64,000 bases of DNA. Source: Butyrivibrio sp. (GTDB taxonomy: Bacteria; Bacillota; Clostridia; Lachnospirales; Lachnospiraceae). Shown one piece after another: positions 9,858-18,800 of this stretch. Made by a program: the position numbers and the translations under genes. The notes under the pieces were generated by a model, which was not told where the DNA came from, searched no databases, and saw only the letters and a list, made by a program, of their open reading frames with translations. Position 1 is the stretch's first letter. Every line of letters begins with the position of its first letter. The stretch spans positions 228,450-292,449 of the forward strand of contig JAFUYO010000013.1 in NCBI GenBank assembly GCA_017470505.1, given 5' to 3'.

Positions 9858-9874
9858 ATTCAAATATCTCCTAA

Positions 9875-9942
9875 GGAACTGTAGCAGAATTAACTGAACA
9901 ATTTACGACGAATGATTTTTCAAGTTAATTCGCTACAGTTCC
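9875..9942. repeat. 68-bp internally deleted inverted-repeat element (GGAACTGTAGC ends)
   Basis: It begins GGAACTGTAGCAGAATTAACT and ends with the near-perfect reverse complement AGTTAATTCGCTACAGTTCC. Its first 49 bases are identical to 523-571. It lies two bases upstream of the ribosome site of the flavin reductase, so any promoter must lie within or beyond it. Confidence 0.8.
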
Positions 9943-9994
9943 AATGTAAAAACAGCAACTGCAATCTGCAGCTGCTGCCTTTCGTTTGTTCTTA

Positions 9995-10624
9995 TCATTT
10001 CAAAAATCCGATCGAGCTCACAATAGGAAGGTCCTTGGCCTTGCCCTGGAATGCCCAGACAATTCCGATAATCTTGATCACTGAGAGAATGCACAGGCAG
10101 ATGCATCCTATGATCCATCCGATAAACGGGATGACACAGAACAGTATTGAAATAAGAATTGCCACATTGAGCTTTATCACGTTCTTGATGTGGAACTTTA
10201 CAAATTCTGAGTCCTTCACGTAGATTCCGGCAAGAATACCCGTAAACAAAGAGAACAGGTAAGGGATCACCGCAAACAGCCTGTTGTCCTCAATATCCTT
10301 GGGATCAAAGTCCTGTGTGTGATCACTTGGATCGTATGCAACATACTGTGGCTGGTACTGGGGCTGCTGGTAAGGAGCCTGCCCGAATGACTGCTGCTGG
10401 AAATTGCCGCTCTGACTCCCCTGCCCTGCTGATGGCGCGGGAACAATTGTTGGAGTCCCCTGTCCCTGAGCCGGTGCAACATTTGTATTTGCAGAACCTG
10501 CATTATCTGCAGCTGCACCTGCCGCTGCGTTATCTTCTACAGTTCCAACGACTGAGCTTCCGCAGTTATTGCAGAAAGCTGCATCATCAGGTATCTGAGC
10601 ACCGCAATTAGCACAAATTTTCAT
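9995..10624 (-). CDS. Zinc-ribbon protein with Gln/Pro linker and DUF4870-like membrane domain
   Basis: A 209-residue protein. An N-terminal double CxxC zinc ribbon (CANCG, CNNCG, residues 4-23) is followed by a low-complexity Ala/Asn/Gln/Pro/Tyr linker to about residue 115. The C-terminal hydrophobic region has three helices and resembles DUF4870 or TM2-like bundles. The start at 10624 is chosen because GGAGG lies eight bases upstream; the ATG five codons earlier contains the ribosome site. Proteins of this design are common in Firmicutes and have no proven role. It seems to stand alone. Confidence 0.8.
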   Translation of the reverse strand: MKICANCGAQIPDDAAFCNNCGSSVVGTVEDNAAAGAAADNAGSANTNVAPAQGQGTPTIVPAPSAGQGSQSGNFQQQSFGQAPYQQPQYQPQYVAYDPSDHTQDFDPKDIEDNRLFAVIPYLFSLFTGILAGIYVKDSEFVKFHIKNVIKLNVAILISILFCVIPFIGWIIGCICLCILSVIKIIGIVWAFQGKAKDLPIVSSIGFLK

Positions 10625-10750
10625 ATCCGTTTCCTCCATATATAGTAATGTAACTAATTCGGACTATATTCGGAACCTCCGTCAATTTCAGTGTGTCCTT
10701 TAAAAATCCGAACACGAACATTGTACATTTATTCCCCCATAATTTCAAGC

Positions 10751-10829
10751 GACATATTCTGCCTGTGGCGTCCCGACGACATATTCTGCCTGTGGCGTCC
10801 CGACGACATATTCTGCCTGTGGCGTCCCG
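10751..10829. repeat. Three tandem copies of a 27-bp unit
   Basis: Units begin GACATATTCTGCCTGTGGCG at 10751, 10778 and 10805, and are nearly identical. They lie between the start of the zinc-ribbon gene and a minus-strand terminator. No function is apparent; the repeat is too short for CRISPR and has no spacers. Confidence 0.85.
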
Positions 10830-10832
10830 GTC

Positions 10833-10875
10833 AAAAAAAACACTCAGGCTGTCGAATCTGCGACAACCTGAGTGT
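10833..10875 (-). terminator. Terminator of the GPH/GH3 operon
   Basis: A long stem (ACACTCAGGCTGTCG and CGACAACCTGAGTGT) is followed on the minus strand by eight U. It ends the transcript that covers 16104 down to 10896. Confidence 0.9.
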
Positions 10876-10895
10876 GATAGATCATTATTATCTTT

Positions 10896-11342
10896 TTATT
10901 CTGCCGTCTTCACTGAGTTCGTGAATGCTCCGATGATGAGCACCAGGCACCCAACGAGGAAGGCCGCCATTGCAACTACTGTCACGTAGAACACTTTCCA
11001 GCCGACGGTGTTGACTGAGTCATAGGAGAAAAGTCCTGCGATGAGGAGGATTCTCTCTGAGAGCACGTTTCCGAAGGCTGCTGCAAAGCAGGCGATGGAC
11101 AAGAGCAGTGCCGCTGTCCCTGCGATGTCAGCGTTTCCGAATACAGTCGCCAGATATACCGATGCCAGTGCAAGGACTGCTCCGACAAAGGCAAAGCATC
11201 CGATTGTGCCCATGTTTCCAAGCTGGTAGGTAAGTGTCATATTGCTGCAGATAAGTGCTGCGATGAGTCCCACGATCCCGAGGATTGCTGCGACTATGTT
11301 AAAGTATGAGCCGACGCTCAGTTTCTTCATAAATTCAGCCAT
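10896..11342 (-). CDS. Small four-helix membrane protein of the beta-glucoside operon
   Basis: A 148-residue protein with four predicted helices and short loops, and no motif I recognise. An AGGAGG ribosome site lies 8 bases before the ATG and is embedded in the end of the GH3 gene, whose stop is only 3 bases away, so the two are tightly coupled. A strong terminator follows. Its place after the GPH symporter and a membrane-tethered GH3 suggests an accessory role in beta-glucoside use, but this is guilt by association. Confidence 0.75.
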   Translation of the reverse strand: MAEFMKKLSVGSYFNIVAAILGIVGLIAALICSNMTLTYQLGNMGTIGCFAFVGAVLALASVYLATVFGNADIAGTAALLLSIACFAAAFGNVLSERILLIAGLFSYDSVNTVGWKVFYVTVVAMAAFLVGCLVLIIGAFTNSVKTAE

Positions 11343-11345
11343 TTC

Positions 11346-14300
11346 TTATGCCTCCTTCTTTTTTCTGGAAAGAATGAACAGTACTACGAACAGCGCCGTG
11401 AGAAGAGCCGTACATCCGATTGCGGTGTAGTATGCTGTTCTCCACCATGTGTTCAGCTTAACCACGTGGGTTGTTGCGTTGTAGCGGTTCATCAGGTTAC
11501 TTGATGCGATGGCAAAGAGAACGTTGTGTGCTGATTCTCTTACTGCCTGCTGCGCCCTTGCGTCACCTGCAAATACCTTGGCGCTGATTGATGATCCGTC
11601 TGCCTGGTTTGCAAACCTTGGGCTGTCGAGGGTCGTATCTGTGTAGAAGCCCGACATACCTCTTGTGTCATAGCAGGTTGCACCCGATGTAAGAACTGCT
11701 CCGTAGAGGTCAAAGTCATCGTAGATATCTGTTACGGCGTATCCCGTAAAGCCCCACTCTTTTTTCAGAATCTCTGTCATGAGGCCTGTGCTTACGGTAC
11801 ACTCAACAGGTCCGATCTTGGAGAAGGAGATCATGAGACCTCTCATACCTGCATTATTATCCTCTGTGTCGTACTTGGTTGCCTCGAAGGCGATCTGGTA
11901 GGCCCTTAGCTCAACCTCCCTTGCCCTCTGCTCTGTCATGAAAGGCGCAACTCCTGCCCTGTTTGTCTCCTGGTCGTTGAACGCGTAGTGCTTGGGTGCT
12001 GCGATAAGGCCGTACTCAAGTGCTCCTATAGCAAACTCCATTGCCGTGTAGCCTGAGAGGATAGGATCCTCAGAGTAGTACTCTCCGTTACGTCCGTTGT
12101 AAGCGTGACGGTGTGTGTTGAGTCCGGGGCCCCAGAGGATCGGAATACCTGTAAAGAGTGACTCGATTCCGATAAACTCACCGAGCTCTTTAGCCAGATC
12201 AGGGTTAAAGGCTGCTGCCGTGAGAGGGCTTGATTCGAACACCTCAGGGTGCCAGTTTCCGTTTGGATCGTCGCTCTTGATGTTCCAGGGAGCCTCTGTG
12301 TCCTTGGATGCATTTAAGTTAACTGCCACACCGTTTCCGGCGTTCTCTGTCATGTAGGTCTCAACCGTTCCGATTGATGTAGCTCCGGGGATGCTGGGGC
12401 CGCCGAAGGTTGCAAGGTACTGCGCCTCCTCGAGACTCATCTCTGAGAGAAGCTCTTCCCACTTCTCATCCGCAAAATCAAGTCCTGCCATCTCGTAGAA
12501 CATGAGGTCACCCTCTTTGTCCCAGACGATGTCTGATGTGTCGTCGTCAGTTGCGATCGTGTAGTACTTACCGTTTAAGTAATCGATGAGCTCCTGATTT
12601 GTGAGCTCCATATCCGTATAGCTCTTTGGATATGTTCCGTTCCAGTCCGCACGTGAGAGGTATGTAACTTCGCCCTCCTGGAAATAGTTCCAGTCCGCAT
12701 AAGGAAGCTGGTTGGAGATCTTTGTTCCTGTCTTGGAGAAAGCAAAAGCCGTCCTTGAAAGAAGGTCTTCTGTGATCTCGGTGCTGTATGCGTAGGAAGC
12801 GTTTGACTCACCGACAAGGCTTCCTGCATCAATTCCCTGTGCTGCCATTATGTTGTTGAGCGCATCGTGCGCGCCGTTACCGAATGCGAAGTAATATGTT
12901 CCGGGGTCTGCGATATAGGTTCCGAAAGTTCCGTCCCCGTTGTCAAAAGAGCTGTCGTAGGTCGCAATGTACTGAAGATCAACTTCTACAGGTACAGTCT
13001 GTGACTCGCCGGGCTGAAGAAGATCTGTCTTTGCATAGTTAAGGAGCTGTATCGCGCTCTTTTCGATGCCGCCTCTCTCATAAGGAGCCTGACCGTAGAT
13101 CTGAACGCTCTTTTTGCCCGCTACATTTCCTGTGTTTGTGACCTTTACGTTGAAGGTTGCGGTAGCTGTTGTTACATCGCCGTCCTTCTTTACGTTAAAT
13201 ACGGGTTCTCCCTCGTACTCCATGTCGAAGGTCGTGTATGAGAGACCGTAGCCAAAGCCGTAGGCCACTTCTTTGTCGTAGTCCCAGCCGGAGGTTGATG
13301 CGTATGCTCCGGCTGTTCCTGTCGCATTGCCCTCACCGAGTACCGCGTCAAAATATCTTGTCTCGTAGTAGCGGTATCCGACGTAGATGCCCTCAGCCTC
13401 AATGATGTAGTTTGAGCTGTTCTCTCTTGTGATGACATCTGCGTTTTTGTATGAGAAGTTACCCATGTTCTGCATTGCAGGTGCTGACATGTTGTAGGTT
13501 GCAAAGATATCGGCAAGTCCGCCTGAAGGTGATGTCTTTCCGACAAGGATGTCTGCAACACCGAGCATACCGTAGGAGCCGGGTGCGCCGATCCAGAGGA
13601 TCGCGTCGATATCGGGATTGTCCTTAAGCTCACCGATTTCAACTGCTGATGCGCTGTTTACGAGGACGATGACCTTGTCCGAGCACTCTTTTGCAAGAGC
13701 GATGGCATCTCTCTCATTCGTTGTGAGTGCGAGGGGCTCCTCTGCGCCGAGGCCTGAAACGATGCCGCCGGGAAGGTAGTCCTCACTCTCAGCGCTGGGG
13801 CGGCCGATAACTACGATCGATGCGTCGCCGTACTGCGCAAAGCTGTCCTTGTAAGAAGCGTTCACTGACTCGATCTCTTTTACAGAGGGCTCGCCCGGGT
13901 CGTACTCCTCTGAAGGACCTGCGTTCTCTGTGTGGAGGTAGGTCTCGTTGAGCTTTTGGTAAATGGAAGTCATAGTGGGGTTAACTTTGTATCCTGCACC
14001 GTCGAACTCAAACTCATCGCCTGACCATCCGTCTGTGGTGTAGCCTCTCTCGACCTGGCCTGTTGCCCAGTTCTGTGAAAGAGAGGTTGTGATGTGATGC
14101 GCAAAATCCGTGATGTTATTCTGAAGTGCCTCATCGAGATTGATAAATCCGCCGAAAGCCTTCACGCCGAAGCTCGATCCGAGGATCGGAACCTGTGACC
14201 TGATACCGAAGAGTGTCACGCTGGCGCCTGTGCTAAGAGGAAGAACTCCGTTATTCTTTAAAAGAACTGTTCCCTCTGCGGCCTGCTTCCTGTTGAGGTC

Positions 14301-14543
14301 TATTGCCGCCTGAATCAGTGCATGTGAATTGCCTGTTCCGTCTTCATTTAAAAGTTCTGCGGGCGGTGTGAACCTGTTGTACACCGCATCCTGATCATCT
14401 GTAACCATCATCTCCGACTGCGTTCCCAGCGCTGTGTCGATGGTAGATGAAAATGACTCAAGCGTGTTTCCCACGATTACTGAGATGGACAGCAGAAAAG
14501 TCATTAGAGCTGCCAGTCCTCTGAAAATGTTCGTCTTTTTCAC
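11346..14543 (-). CDS. Circularly permuted GH3 beta-glucosidase with N- and C-terminal membrane anchors
   Basis: A glycoside hydrolase family 3 enzyme of 1065 residues. The usual domain order is reversed: the alpha/beta sandwich (AAEGTVLLKNNGVLPL near residue 65) and fibronectin-like segment (FGYGLSYTTF) come first, and the TIM-barrel domain last (GPGLNTHRHAYNGRNGEYY, KHYAFNDQETNR, TGYAVTDIYD). The nucleophile should be D939. Helices lie near residues 9-28 and 1033-1055, the last followed by RKKKEA, so the body probably faces outward, tethered at both ends. The GTG start at 14543 is chosen for its AGGAGG seven bases upstream; an upstream ATG would overlap the symporter gene. Likely substrates are cello-oligosaccharides or other beta-glucosides. 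Confidence 0.92.
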   Translation of the reverse strand: MKKTNIFRGLAALMTFLLSISVIVGNTLESFSSTIDTALGTQSEMMVTDDQDAVYNRFTPPAELLNEDGTGNSHALIQAAIDLNRKQAAEGTVLLKNNGVLPLSTGASVTLFGIRSQVPILGSSFGVKAFGGFINLDEALQNNITDFAHHITTSLSQNWATGQVERGYTTDGWSGDEFEFDGAGYKVNPTMTSIYQKLNETYLHTENAGPSEEYDPGEPSVKEIESVNASYKDSFAQYGDASIVVIGRPSAESEDYLPGGIVSGLGAEEPLALTTNERDAIALAKECSDKVIVLVNSASAVEIGELKDNPDIDAILWIGAPGSYGMLGVADILVGKTSPSGGLADIFATYNMSAPAMQNMGNFSYKNADVITRENSSNYIIEAEGIYVGYRYYETRYFDAVLGEGNATGTAGAYASTSGWDYDKEVAYGFGYGLSYTTFDMEYEGEPVFNVKKDGDVTTATATFNVKVTNTGNVAGKKSVQIYGQAPYERGGIEKSAIQLLNYAKTDLLQPGESQTVPVEVDLQYIATYDSSFDNGDGTFGTYIADPGTYYFAFGNGAHDALNNIMAAQGIDAGSLVGESNASYAYSTEITEDLLSRTAFAFSKTGTKISNQLPYADWNYFQEGEVTYLSRADWNGTYPKSYTDMELTNQELIDYLNGKYYTIATDDDTSDIVWDKEGDLMFYEMAGLDFADEKWEELLSEMSLEEAQYLATFGGPSIPGATSIGTVETYMTENAGNGVAVNLNASKDTEAPWNIKSDDPNGNWHPEVFESSPLTAAAFNPDLAKELGEFIGIESLFTGIPILWGPGLNTHRHAYNGRNGEYYSEDPILSGYTAMEFAIGALEYGLIAAPKHYAFNDQETNRAGVAPFMTEQRAREVELRAYQIAFEATKYDTEDNNAGMRGLMISFSKIGPVECTVSTGLMTEILKKEWGFTGYAVTDIYDDFDLYGAVLTSGATCYDTRGMSGFYTDTTLDSPRFANQADGSSISAKVFAGDARAQQAVRESAHNVLFAIASSNLMNRYNATTHVVKLNTWWRTAYYTAIGCTALLTALFVVLFILSRKKKEA

Positions 14544-14571
14544 TTTAAAACCCTCCTGAAATAGTTTCTCT

Positions 14572-16104
14572 TTACTTGTACTCATCCATTGCCTGCTTCA
14601 GGGACTTGCCCCCTGCAATTGCTTCTTTTCTCTTTCTGTTGATCTCCTGTATTTCGCGCATTTTTTCACCCGTGAGGATGTACCCCTTCATGGCGATGAT
14701 CGTGGCAATCCAGGCCACCATCGGGATCACACAGAACAATATGATAACAACGCCTTTCATCCCTGAAGAATAGGGAGTCTCTGCAGTTGGAAGAGACGAA
14801 ATACCGATTACGCTGACCGCAATACCGACAATGGTCGCAGAGAGCGATGAGACCAGTTTGTCCACCAGGGAAAAAAGTGTTCCCATGATGCCGGGGATGT
14901 ACTTACCCGATCTGTAGGTCTCATAGTCCGAGCAGTCCGCCACCATAGGGATTGGCATGTCTGCTGTCGAGTAGTAGGCGCCGTAGCCCACTCCGAAAAA
15001 TATGATAAAAAGTATTGTGTACAGATTTATTGAGAGATGTCCGTCTGCAAAAAGCGTCAGGTTTCTTCCGGGAACTCCCTCTTTCCAGAGAAGAAGAAGT
15101 ATCAGCACTCCGACGTAGCAGGCAAGTGCAAGGCTAACGTATTTAAGGAGCGATGCCCTCTGCCCTTTCTTCTGGCTGGTCCTGACCGTCAGGACGAAGA
15201 AGGGAACTGAGCACACATACCCGAGGATCATCATCGGCAGGTAGAGCGAGTCGTAATTTCCCATCATTGAGCCGTAGAGCATGCACAGGACTGTTGTATT
15301 TGTCGCAATCGACAGAGCCAGCTTGCAGCCTGCTCCTGCGATCATCAGCCTCTTCATCGGGCTGTTGTTTTTGATGATCTCGATGTACTCAGAGATTTTT
15401 ACCTTCTCCTGCCTGCTGCCGCCGATTCCGAAGAACTCAGGTCTGTCTTTTTCCCATATGCCTATGATGGCGAGGATCGTGAGGACGATCGAGACAATGA
15501 TGCCGATAGGTGTCAGTATCCTGTAAAAGCTGGGGCTGCTATAATCAGCGACGTTTGCCCTGATGATAGGAGCGAGGAACTGCATGACTCCCATTCCCGC
15601 AAGGGACCCCACCGTGTTAAAGATTGTGAAAAGCGGTCTCTGGTTCGGGTCAGATGTGAGGACCGTCTGCCCCGCTCTCGTGCAGGAGGTCTGGAAGGTG
15701 TAGCCAATGACCCACACTGCGTAGAGAAGAACGAATGATATATACCTGAGCGGCATCATGCTCTCCGGTATGAGAGGAGTCAGCATGTACATTATGATGA
15801 TCGCTATCGCCATGATGGCATTTCCTATGACCATGAAAGGTCTGAACTTTCCGAACCTGCCGTTGGTCCTGTCCATCAGAGCTCCGATGACCGGGTCGGT
15901 GAAAGCGTCGAACACTCTCATCCCCGTGACCATGATGGAGGCAAATAAAACGCCAAGGCTCAGTACATTTGAGCCGAAGGTCGCTATGTAGGAAAGCACC
16001 AGAACATAGTAGACATTTGTGGCTCCGTTGTTTAGTGGAAACAAAACCAGCTGGTAGGTTTTGGCTCTGTTTATTCCGTCGTTTTTTGCTACCTGGTTAG
16101 ACAT
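14572..16104 (-). CDS. GPH-family sugar:cation symporter
   Basis: A 510-residue, 12-helix transporter of the glycoside-pentoside-hexuronide family within the major facilitator superfamily. The family hallmark is visible near residues 65-95: FDAFTDPVIGALMDRTNGRFGKFRPF. Related proteins import lactose, melibiose, xylosides or glucuronides with sodium or protons. It lies 28 bases upstream of the permuted GH3 and downstream of a GH2 gene in the same direction, so uptake of a beta-galactoside or beta-glucoside is likely. A GAGGA ribosome site precedes the ATG. Confidence 0.92.
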   Translation of the reverse strand: MSNQVAKNDGINRAKTYQLVLFPLNNGATNVYYVLVLSYIATFGSNVLSLGVLFASIMVTGMRVFDAFTDPVIGALMDRTNGRFGKFRPFMVIGNAIMAIAIIIMYMLTPLIPESMMPLRYISFVLLYAVWVIGYTFQTSCTRAGQTVLTSDPNQRPLFTIFNTVGSLAGMGVMQFLAPIIRANVADYSSPSFYRILTPIGIIVSIVLTILAIIGIWEKDRPEFFGIGGSRQEKVKISEYIEIIKNNSPMKRLMIAGAGCKLALSIATNTTVLCMLYGSMMGNYDSLYLPMMILGYVCSVPFFVLTVRTSQKKGQRASLLKYVSLALACYVGVLILLLLWKEGVPGRNLTLFADGHLSINLYTILFIIFFGVGYGAYYSTADMPIPMVADCSDYETYRSGKYIPGIMGTLFSLVDKLVSSLSATIVGIAVSVIGISSLPTAETPYSSGMKGVVIILFCVIPMVAWIATIIAMKGYILTGEKMREIQEINRKRKEAIAGGKSLKQAMDEYK

Positions 16105-16176
16105 TTCTTTTTCCTCGTTGTAGTTGTTGTGTGTTTCCTGCGTTATTTCGGACTTTGCTCCCTGGTGGTATTGCCA

Positions 16177-18438
16177 TCAGTCGGCGCTCGCCCAGTTCGC
16201 TCCCTTGTCGCCGGCGTCTTTTAGTTTGTAAGCCGGATTCTCTTTTGAAGCTCTCATAAAGGTAGCGCTGTCGTGGCACAAGCCGCTGACAGCCTTGAAC
16301 TCATGGGATGCCCCTTTCTTTTCATCGAGCTTTACCCTGAATTCAAAGATGTGTTTTCCGTGCCTGGTTCCGACTTTTTTGCCGTCCCTAAAAAGCGTTA
16401 TCTCGTTCTGGTTTGAATAGACCTTTATCGTGATTTCGTTTTCGGTCCTCTCTTTGTAGCGCTTCGAGGTGATGTGGACGAAGGGGTCGCTGCTCCACCA
16501 GGCCTTGTATAGATAGAATGCATCCTTCTTGGTCTTTCTGTCGAAGGTGACAAGCCCCTTGTGGTTCATTCCCGGCTCGCCGCCCTGGTTTCTCGCATCC
16601 GCCGCAAAGTCGAACATGTTCCAGACGTGAGTCGCCCACATGAACGGATTCCGCTCAAAGCACCTGAGCATGTACTCATGGTAGATTGCCTGATACTCCT
16701 CGGTGTGATCTCCTCTTTTTGGGTTTTTGGAGTGGAGGTTTGGCATTCCCTCGCACCCGTACTCCGAGTAGCCAAGGCATCTGTTTGGATAAACCAGATG
16801 GAAGAACCTCATCCACAGATCGTTTAGGAACAGCCCCGGCACATACCAGCCAAGGTAGAGATTCCAGCTGACCGTGTCTGTTATGTGTGCCACCTTGTTG
16901 AATGGGCCGCACATCGCGTAGCATGCAAGTGTTGTAAATCTTGTCTTGTCCAGCCTGTGACAGAGGTCGTTGAGGACACGGTGATTGTCCATCATGTCTT
17001 TGCTGTCTTTGGTTGAGATCGTTATCTCGTTGGAAACTCCCCAGCATACTATCGAAGGGTGATTGTAATTCTGGACGATCAGCTCCTTCATCTGGCTGAT
17101 CGTGTTGTCCCTGCCGTTTGGCATATGCTCCGATATGTAGGGGATCTCAGCCCAGACGACCATTCCTCTCTCATCACACAGATCGTAGAAGTACTGGCTG
17201 TGCTGATAGTGCGCAAGTCTTATGGTGTTGGCTCCCATCTCGCATATGAGATCCATATCCTCTCTGTGCATTTCATTTGTTATGGCGTTTCCAACGCCCT
17301 TCCTGTCCTGGTGCCTGGAGACGCCGTGAAGAGCATAGCTCTTTCCGTTTAAGTAAAAGCCTGTCTTTGGGTGGTAGTGGAAGTCCCTGACGCCGAATCT
17401 TATGGTTACGCTGTCAAGCTCTTTTTCCCCCTGCATGAGTCTTGCTGTCAGCGTGTATAGATAAGGGTTCTTTACACCGTTCCACAGGTTGACGTTCTCT
17501 ATTGTGAGGTTAGTGGTGTCCCTGAAGGATGCGCCGCTGCCGGATGAAACGTCGCTGCTGCCGGATGAGACGTGCCTGCTGTCGGATGAAATGTCCCTGT
17601 TGTCGGGTGAAGCGTCGCTGCTATCGAACGAAACGTGCCTGCTGTCAGGCGAGAACAGATTCGTCTTTCTTGTACTTTCTACAACATTTCCGTCCGCATC
17701 AGTTATCGTGTACTCGATGTATGCGCCTGCTTCAGACTCTGCGTCCACGACTGTGTTTCCGGTGCCTGACTCTGCGTCCGCACTACCTATATCTGCGTCT
17801 TTTTTTTCTTCCGCGTTGTCCTTGCCTGCTTTCGATGCTGAGCCTGTTGACGCTGCCGAGCCTGCTGCCGGGCCGCCATTATCTGTGCCCGCGGCCAGCT
17901 CGCCGAAGCTCCTGATCTCGACCTCGCCCTTTTTGTAGCCCTCTACGGGCTTTGCGGTTATCTGTATTCCGCTCCCGCCGTAGTAGTCCAGGTCGAAGTG
18001 GCTCTTATTAACTATGAGGAGCGTCACATCCCTGTATATCCCGCCGTAGAATGTGAAGTCAGCCTTCTGCGGGTAAACCCTGTCGTTGGGGCTGTTGTCC
18101 ACCGTAAGTTCTAAGTGATTATCTGTATTTTTGAGGTGGTCTGTTATGTCTTTTCTGAAGGTTGAATAGCCGCCCTCATGTCTTGTGATCTCCTCACCGT
18201 TCAGGCGGACGCTGCACTCTGAATTGACGCCGTCAAACTGCAGGTATACTCTCTCGTTTTCACTGTCATAATCCGGGGCGTCAAAGCTTTTTTCATAGAG
18301 CGCCTTTGTGCGAAGGTAGTCGTTTCCGCCGTCCTGACCGTCAATCGCGTTCCAGGTGTGAGGAATATTCACGTTCTCATCGTATTTCCCCTCTATCTGA
18401 AAGTGCCAGTTATCATTTATGTTTATGGCTCGTCTCAT
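16177..18438 (-). CDS. GH2 beta-galactosidase-type glycoside hydrolase with heptad-repeat insertion
   Basis: A 753-residue family GH2 enzyme: N-terminal jelly-roll, Ig-like domain, TIM barrel (about 330-620) and a short C-terminal beta domain. The acid/base glutamate is E471 (GVSNEI) and the nucleophile E559 (SEYGCEG). No signal peptide is present, so it should act on imported sugar. Residues about 195-310 form a Gly/Ala/Ser/Asp-rich insertion in the Ig-like domain, ending in six 7-residue repeats such as SSDSRHV and SPDNRDI. The ATG at 18438 has AGGAGGG six bases upstream and the following residues match the family start. The product may act on galactosides, although GH2 also includes glucuronidases and mannosidases. 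Confidence 0.9.
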   Translation of the reverse strand: MRRAININDNWHFQIEGKYDENVNIPHTWNAIDGQDGGNDYLRTKALYEKSFDAPDYDSENERVYLQFDGVNSECSVRLNGEEITRHEGGYSTFRKDITDHLKNTDNHLELTVDNSPNDRVYPQKADFTFYGGIYRDVTLLIVNKSHFDLDYYGGSGIQITAKPVEGYKKGEVEIRSFGELAAGTDNGGPAAGSAASTGSASKAGKDNAEEKKDADIGSADAESGTGNTVVDAESEAGAYIEYTITDADGNVVESTRKTNLFSPDSRHVSFDSSDASPDNRDISSDSRHVSSGSSDVSSGSGASFRDTTNLTIENVNLWNGVKNPYLYTLTARLMQGEKELDSVTIRFGVRDFHYHPKTGFYLNGKSYALHGVSRHQDRKGVGNAITNEMHREDMDLICEMGANTIRLAHYQHSQYFYDLCDERGMVVWAEIPYISEHMPNGRDNTISQMKELIVQNYNHPSIVCWGVSNEITISTKDSKDMMDNHRVLNDLCHRLDKTRFTTLACYAMCGPFNKVAHITDTVSWNLYLGWYVPGLFLNDLWMRFFHLVYPNRCLGYSEYGCEGMPNLHSKNPKRGDHTEEYQAIYHEYMLRCFERNPFMWATHVWNMFDFAADARNQGGEPGMNHKGLVTFDRKTKKDAFYLYKAWWSSDPFVHITSKRYKERTENEITIKVYSNQNEITLFRDGKKVGTRHGKHIFEFRVKLDEKKGASHEFKAVSGLCHDSATFMRASKENPAYKLKDAGDKGANWASAD
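17530..17655. repeat. Six 21-bp tandem repeats inside the GH2 gene
   Basis: Units of 21 bases (for example GTCGCTGCTGCCGGATGAGA at 17551) begin at 17530, 17551, 17572, 17593, 17614 and 17635 and encode seven-residue repeats in frame. The length is a multiple of three, so copy-number change would not break the gene. Confidence 0.85.
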
Positions 18439-18516
18439 CGCGCCCTCCTGTGTGCAGTCAGCGTCACTCTCCCGCTGCATAATTTATATACTGCCTTGTT
18501 TTGTTTGCTTTATTTG

Positions 18517-18704
18517 CTAGTGCGCTGACTCGTTCATCTTTGATCAAATTGTGAAGTATATGGATTTATCTGCAAGGAAAGAATTCGATGACAATGCGGG
18601 CATTGTCGAGAATTTTTGATTCAGCAGATGAATTCATAGACAAGCAATCTGGTTATTCTCATTAACGAAAATCTTCTACATTTCGTTGTGAGTCAGCACA
18701 CTAG
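18517..18704. repeat. 188-bp inverted-repeat element with CTAGTGYGCTGACTC ends and hairpin core
   Basis: CTAGTGCGCTGACTC at 18517-18531 is matched by GAGTCAGCACACTAG at 18690-18704. Inside, a second arm pair surrounds GCAAGGAAAGAATTCG (18572-18587) and the palindrome GACAATGC-GG-GCATTGTC (18590-18607). It has no coding capacity and lies just upstream of the GH2 gene. The core is shared with the elements at 523 and 43167. Confidence 0.75.
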
Positions 18705-18800
18705 TCGCGCCTGTATTTGATATATACAGAATACAGGCCGCCAAACTCTCTTTCAATTAAGGTGGAATAATCGACACTTTTTACAGCATAATTTGCATTC

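Noticed and set aside
10691-10989. Plus-strand ORFs over the 27-bp repeats
   Set aside because: They pass through a strong terminator and into the antisense of a membrane protein gene; only the tandem repeat gives them apparent regularity.
17489-17938. Plus-strand Ser/Leu-rich ORF of 149 codons with LLSDE repeats
   Set aside because: Antisense reading of the 21-bp repeats inside the GH2 gene.
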